Assembly (NCBI GenBank): GCA_032690845.1
Contig: CM064422.1
Location: forward strand, 8,990,001 to 9,054,000
Length of the DNA stretch: 64,000 nt
From: Eleusine coracana subsp. coracana
Lineage: Eukaryota > Streptophyta > Magnoliopsida > Poales > Poaceae
Direction: 5' to 3'
In this document: positions 59,270 to 64,000 of the stretch, piece after piece
How the letters are laid out: every line of letters begins with the position of its first letter
How positions within the stretch are numbered: the stretch's first letter is position 1
Program-made: the position numbers and the translations under genes
The notes under the pieces: generated by a model
Seen by the model: only the letters and a program-made list of their open reading frames with translations
Told to the model about the DNA's origin: nothing
Databases searched by the model: none

Positions 59270-59657
59270 GGTTGAGTTGGGTGCTGGTGATGTGGGCAAT
59301 GGTGAAGGGGTTAAGGGGCATGTTCCTGCTGCTGCTCTAGGTGCTAGGCAACCACTTAGATGGACCTCTGTGATGTCCAACTTTGTTCTGCAGCGTTTTG
59401 TTACCCTGGTAGGTGAAGGTGTCAAGATGGATAAGGTGTTCTAGGAGGTTCATTTGAACGTAGTGGGTAAGGCATCGAGTGAGTTCATTGGCATCGACGT
59501 CTCTGGCACACAAGTGTACAATCACCTATGTAAGTGGTGTGGAAGATGGGTCAAAGTGTGCAAGCTCAAAGAGTTGAGTGGATCACTATGGGACGAGGAT
59601 AACTTCATGATCACTTTGGATGAAAAACACTATGCTGGCCATGTCAAGGTAAAATAA
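59270..59657 (+). pseudogene. Harbinger accessory ORF relic (Myb/SANT-like DNA-binding protein)
   Basis: The translation RPLRWTSVMSNFVLQRFVTL, then VGEGVKMDKVF, a TAG at about 59442, EVHLNVVGKASSEFIG, VSGTQVYNHLCKWCGRWVKV and LSGSLWDEDNFMITL is the trihelix/Myb-SANT-like domain of the second Harbinger protein. In active elements this protein binds the ends and is needed with the transposase. One in-frame stop breaks it. Confidence 0.82.
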
Positions 59658-59732
59658 TTAGCTTTCTGTTGATGTTTTATTTGAAAGTTGTTCAACTACT
59701 ATGATATTGCAAACATGTCGTATTAATACAGA

Positions 59733-61622
59733 TCTAAAATCACCTAATTAAGGGTTCGATGAACTATCAAACAAATTGACTAATTGATTAAAGCATAGTG
59801 AAGTCAATCGAACCGTAGTAACCTATCGGCTAAATGCTCCTTTAGAACTATATCGACTCTACCTATAGCACACAATTGCGGAATAGTAAAGAGAGGGTCA
59901 AGTAATGCTCATGATTTTTTTCTCGAGGTATCAAAAGGATGACGCCTTCCCCTAATACTCATTGAATCACTCTTGCTGGAGTGCTAGTCCCTTCCACCAC
60001 CAAGTGGAGTTCTCGCACATGAGTCTGCAATCATACCCGTCTCCCTTGAGAACTTGCCGAACTCCTCGAGCCGACACGGGCGCCCACTATCGATGCCCCT
60101 TTCGTCGATGGACTCAAACCGTATATAAACATGTGACAACCTTAACAACCAATCGCTTGATCACCAATACCTAACCAGTCTAGGTCTCACCATAGACCAA
60201 GAGTAACACCATAGCCATAAATGTGTATAGATGCTCAAGTTACTCTTACTGGCACTCTAAAGATATCCAATATCTCCTCCTAGTGCTCCTCTCTTTTCCT
60301 TTTGGCTACCTATAGATGCTCCTAGCAATCCTAATGGTCAAGAGTGGTCTCCAAGACCCCAACAACTAGTTTATATAGGCTTCTAACCTCAAACTAGTCG
60401 TTGCTCCATAAAATCAACGTTCTGGACATACATACCGTACAATTCGGTCACTGCCTAACCGGACCGTCCGGTCACTCTTGGACGGCTCCTCCAGAGCCGT
60501 TGTTTCTCTCTCCCTCGTTGATTCTGTACTGACCATACCGTCCGGTCTCTTCAGTCCCCGCTCATTCCAGGGAGCGTCCAAAACTGCTCCTCTCTGTTTC
60601 TGCTCTCATCCACACAGATTGGACCGTCCGGTCTTTGTGGGTCTTCATATAACAGACTTCTCGTAATTCTGATATATGATCCTCTGATGATCGTACAGTC
60701 CGGTCTCTCCAGACCCCTATGTCCAGTCACTTTGTCGAGGAGCTAAAACTCCTCGTACTCATTTGACTTTGTTTCCTAGTTTCTTCCAACAGCTCATTGA
60801 CTTCTCCACTGTCATCTAGTGCCTATGATTTCACTAAGCATCCATGCACATCACCAACTAGTGTGACCTAAGAGACATGACCTAGACCCTCTTGATAGTT
60901 GGATTTTTCCTATGGACTCAAGCCCTAACAACACAAGTATTCCAAAAACTCACTCCTAACTTGTTCTTAGCCTTGATCCATCTCTATCAACCTTTAGACT
61001 CCATCAAACTTATCAAGTCTTCATGCTTGTGGTCATTGTCATCAATCGCCAAGGTAACTATCATCAATAAGATTTGTATAGAGTTAGAGATGATTCGTGT
61101 ATACACAACACTCATGTAGATATTAGCTCATAATTTCATAGTTGTTATTAATCACCAAAACATCTATACCTCAGAAATCCAATCATCAATGGTCATAAAG
61201 CTTACATTTGGTCAAACCTAGTTCTATAAACTCAGCAAAAGGTTGGAAGTCGATGCAACCTTGCTGGTCCAAGTAGATCGATCTTAATGGAGACAATAAT
61301 TATGACGAAGCTAATAGAACTAGATTCAATCTAATTACGAGTGAAGTCAATATAGTGACTCAAATAACAAATCTAGATCAAATCTATAAAATCTACTAAT
61401 AATCATAACGGATCGGTTTCAACCAAGATAATATTGCAACAATAAGTTGATAGGATAATCGTGAAGTAGATCTAATTGCCGGATAGCTAGGAATCACAAA
61501 GACTATAACTATAATACCAAATTAGTGAGAAAATACTAGTTGAAGCTGATGAGATTACCAAAAGTGACGAATCCAAATCTCTTATCGAGATCGGAGCCGA
61601 TGCAGTCCGCTCGAGACGAGAA
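59733..61622. repeat. Diverged repeat copy A, split by a 1.3-kb insertion
   Basis: 59733-59857 (AAGGGTTCGATGAACxATC, GTAACCTATCGGCTAAATG) and 61196-61622 (ATGCAACCTTGCTGGTCxAAG, GATCGGTTTCAACCAAGA) match successive parts of the uninterrupted copy B at 62165-62715. The intervening 59858-61195 is a separate sequence. No coding sequence is visible; the layout suggests retroelement non-coding sequence such as LTR. Confidence 0.6.
59858..61195. mobile_element. Nested insertion carrying repeated ACCGTCCGGT motifs
   Basis: This splits repeat copy A. It includes four CCGTCCGGT-type words (60461, 60538, 60621, and a variant at 60698) spaced about 75-85 bases apart, and near its right end the sequence GTTGTTATTAATCACCAAAAC, both familiar from grass LTR-element sequence. 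No protease, integrase or reverse transcriptase is encoded. It is possibly a solo LTR; its exact ends are not determined. Confidence 0.45.
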
Positions 61623-62164
61623 TTTATCTTTCTTTGTTTCTTTCCCCTTCTCTACCATGGAGTGACTATCAATTCAAGATCTTTCTACTCTCAAGGGCGA
61701 GTTCTTCGAGCCGCCGCTTTCAGCGGACCCAATTTATTCATCTGGCTTTGAACTGTGTCCTAGCTTTATAGCCATGGTTCAGGAACCATCCTTCTCGTGT
61801 TTAAATAGCGAAAATCCATTGCATCATTTACGAGAGTTCGAGCATTTGTATTCATGCCTGTTTAAATAGCGAAAACCCATTCCATCATTTGTTCTTGCTC
61901 TCTATTATATAGTGTTTGAGAATTCTTTTTAAAAATTAAAATCTACAAACGTACTATAGAATGATTGCATAAATTTCACCAGAGCTATATGACAGATTTA
62001 TTTGATAAACCTTATACATTAATAAATAACATAAATTCTAATCGGATGATAGTACTTATTGACACGCTTAATAAAACAAAGGTAAATAGTATAAAATCTA
62101 TGCAGATAAACTCTGTGTCGATATGTCTAATATCTAGTATTGCAAATATGTCTTATATCTTATA

Positions 62165-63016
62165 TCTATTGTCACCTAGATAAAGGGTTCGATAAACGAT
62201 CCAACAAATCAAATATTTAATCAAAGCATGAAGATGTCGATCAAACCATGATAACCTATTAGCTTAATGTCCCAATTAGAATTATATCAACTCAACTGTA
62301 ATCAAGGTAACCCTAATTCTATCGATTCAGTAAGAGATCGTAAATTGATGCAACCTTGCTGGTCTAAGCAGATCAAACTTAATCAAGATAGTACTTATAA
62401 TGAAGCTAATGGAATAAGGTTTAACCTAATCACAGATAAAATCAATATAATGATTCAAATAGCAGATCTAAACAAAACTCATAAAATCTATGATTCACTA
62501 CAATAGATCGGTTTCAACCAAGACAATATCGCAGCAAAAAAAAGGATAACTCTCATATAGATCTAATTACTGGATAACTAGCAATCACAACAATTAAAAT
62601 TAGAATATCAAATTAATAAGAAAGTAATAATCAAAGTCGATGAGATTTTCGAAGTGACAAATCTAAGTCTCTCACCGAGATGAGAGACGATGTAGCCCGC
62701 CTGAGATAAGAACTCGCAGAAAAGTAAAAGGGTGGCGATGCGCCGAATTATATTGAACGTGTGTTAGAAATTCTAGTACAAACCCTATTACATATTTATA
62801 ATCTCCGTACAAAGGGTCCTAAACCGAATCGGTCGAGTCTCTTTATATTCCTACCAAATATAACTAGATTTATTTAAAACAAAAAATCTATCTATAAGGG
62901 AATAAATTATACCGTCCTTCATAGGCCCATCTTCCAAGTTTTATCCCTTCATCTTCTCATCACGCAGCCGATATCAACTCTGTGTTGCTGACGGCTGGGC
63001 CCTACCAAATCTCGGT
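62165..63016. repeat. Repeat copy B with possible LTR end
   Basis: 62165-62715 is the uninterrupted counterpart of copy A. Sequence on to about 63016 ends TCTCGGTGCCAACA, the kind of CA end seen at plant LTR termini. No coding sequence. Confidence 0.5.
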
Positions 63017-64000
63017 GCCAACACATGTTCAAATAGTATTTTTTTTTCAAAATAAATGAATAATTACAAATTTCAGTTTACCTGTATCTAAATATTCATG
63101 TGTGCTTGAGTCCAATTATATTATTTTAAACATGCAACTTTGTCATGTTTGGCTGCTTAGTTTCTCTCATAATCAACTGTTCTTTTTCTGACAATGATGT
63201 TTTTTCTAATGTAAATGTAGAGATTGGAAAAAACTTGCCCATGTCTGATGTTAAGTTATTTAAAGCTTCAGTTTGAGAGACACAAATTCCTTAAAGCTTC
63301 AGTTTGAGAGGAACATCTGCTGGGGTGTACGTCGTAATATGTAAAGTACGACTAGGTTCTGATAAAGAGAGGATATAGCATCCTTAATATATTGATTATG
63401 GATTGTATATTTCAAATTATTTTATAAAATATTATATTGTCATGTCAGATAGCTGCAACGCTCACAATGCTGTGAGAGAAAATAGAAAGTGGTAATGAAG
63501 CTTTACTAAATTTATATGCGTCTACATGTACATAATCATGGCTCCATAAATATCGAACTATAACAATAAGCTATACGTATATATTTCGTTGCAAACCAGT
63601 AATAATCTCTACAATATACTAATTGAGGTGCGGTTGTTCACTTCGTGTCCATAAAGTTAGAGATTGAATCCAAATCGGTTTCACACCTTCCATATCAAGT
63701 ATCAAATTCGAAAATTATAACTCTCTTGTCCGGAGCTTAAATGAGGCAAACTCGGACTCTATCTCGTAGCTCTCGAAAAGTTTTACAACTTTGATATTTA
63801 ATAGAAGTCCAGCTCCTGTCGTTTTGATTTTTAAATATGCGATGCAAAAATATTTGTTCTGATTCAGACTCCTGTACACAGATCTCTATGCAAGGCCTAT
63901 ATCTCCCAGCTCCGAAGTCCAAATAATATGATCTAGATATGTTTCGAAAAGACCTCGATGATATCTACAACTTTCATATTTTAATATTTTCCATTAGAGT
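63017..64000. other. AT-rich retroelement-like sequence, no gene
   Basis: There is a short tandem duplication TTAAAGCTTCAGTTTGAGAG at 63262 and 63292. Internally repeated phrases near 63768-63800 and 63935-63980 (TCGAAAAG...ACAACTTT) are typical of diverged retroelement non-coding sequence. No coding frame is supported. Confidence 0.4.

Overview
This is a plant nuclear window, almost certainly from a panicoid grass (the sorghum, sugarcane and maize side of the family). The evidence is GC-rich first exons in intron-rich genes, Tourist, Stowaway and LINE debris typical of grasses, a UGT74-type glucosyltransferase cluster, and cytosolic ribosomal protein genes with telo-box leaders. No bacterial, viral or CRISPR system is present, and nothing here supports a wholly new multi-gene system. 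The interest lies in how genes have been broken, duplicated and invaded by retroelements.

Layout, left to right. A minus-strand UDP-glycosyltransferase pair: a 5' fragment cut by the window edge (1-335) and a complete two-exon gene (3143-5219), with repeated promoter blocks that hint at a lost third copy. A minus-strand CDK-like kinase whose last third is frameshifted (6582-7653). A plus-strand secreted DUF538 protein with a one-base frameshift (8469-10309). A minus-strand four-exon gene of unknown function carrying an in-frame stop codon (11972-14683). RPL10 (16047-17737, minus). Translesion polymerase REV1 (18653-26742, plus, 21 exons, 1135 aa), with a 5'-truncated LINE lying directly against its stop codon (26743-27429). 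A small plastid membrane protein resembling HCF153 (28158-28752, minus).

A gene-poor 8.6 kb stretch (28753-37358) holds MITEs, inverted repeats and microsatellites. It is followed by a DUF1336/EDR2-C protein (37359-41597), RPS21 (43001-43969), a second repeat-rich gap, a second DUF538 gene (47858-48370, possibly spliced to 50859), and a galectin-domain beta-1,3-galactosyltransferase (52668-57351). The last 6 kb is transposon land: a decayed PIF/Harbinger element with remains of both its ORFs (58586-59657), then diverged retroelement-like direct repeats with a nested insertion.

The genes are unrelated housekeeping or tissue functions (ribosome, DNA damage tolerance, plastid, cell-wall arabinogalactan glycosylation, small-molecule glucosylation) and do not form a pathway. 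Splice structures were read by hand. The multi-exon totals for REV1, EDR2-like, RPS21, RPL10, UGT and the galactosyltransferase all close in frame, which supports those models.
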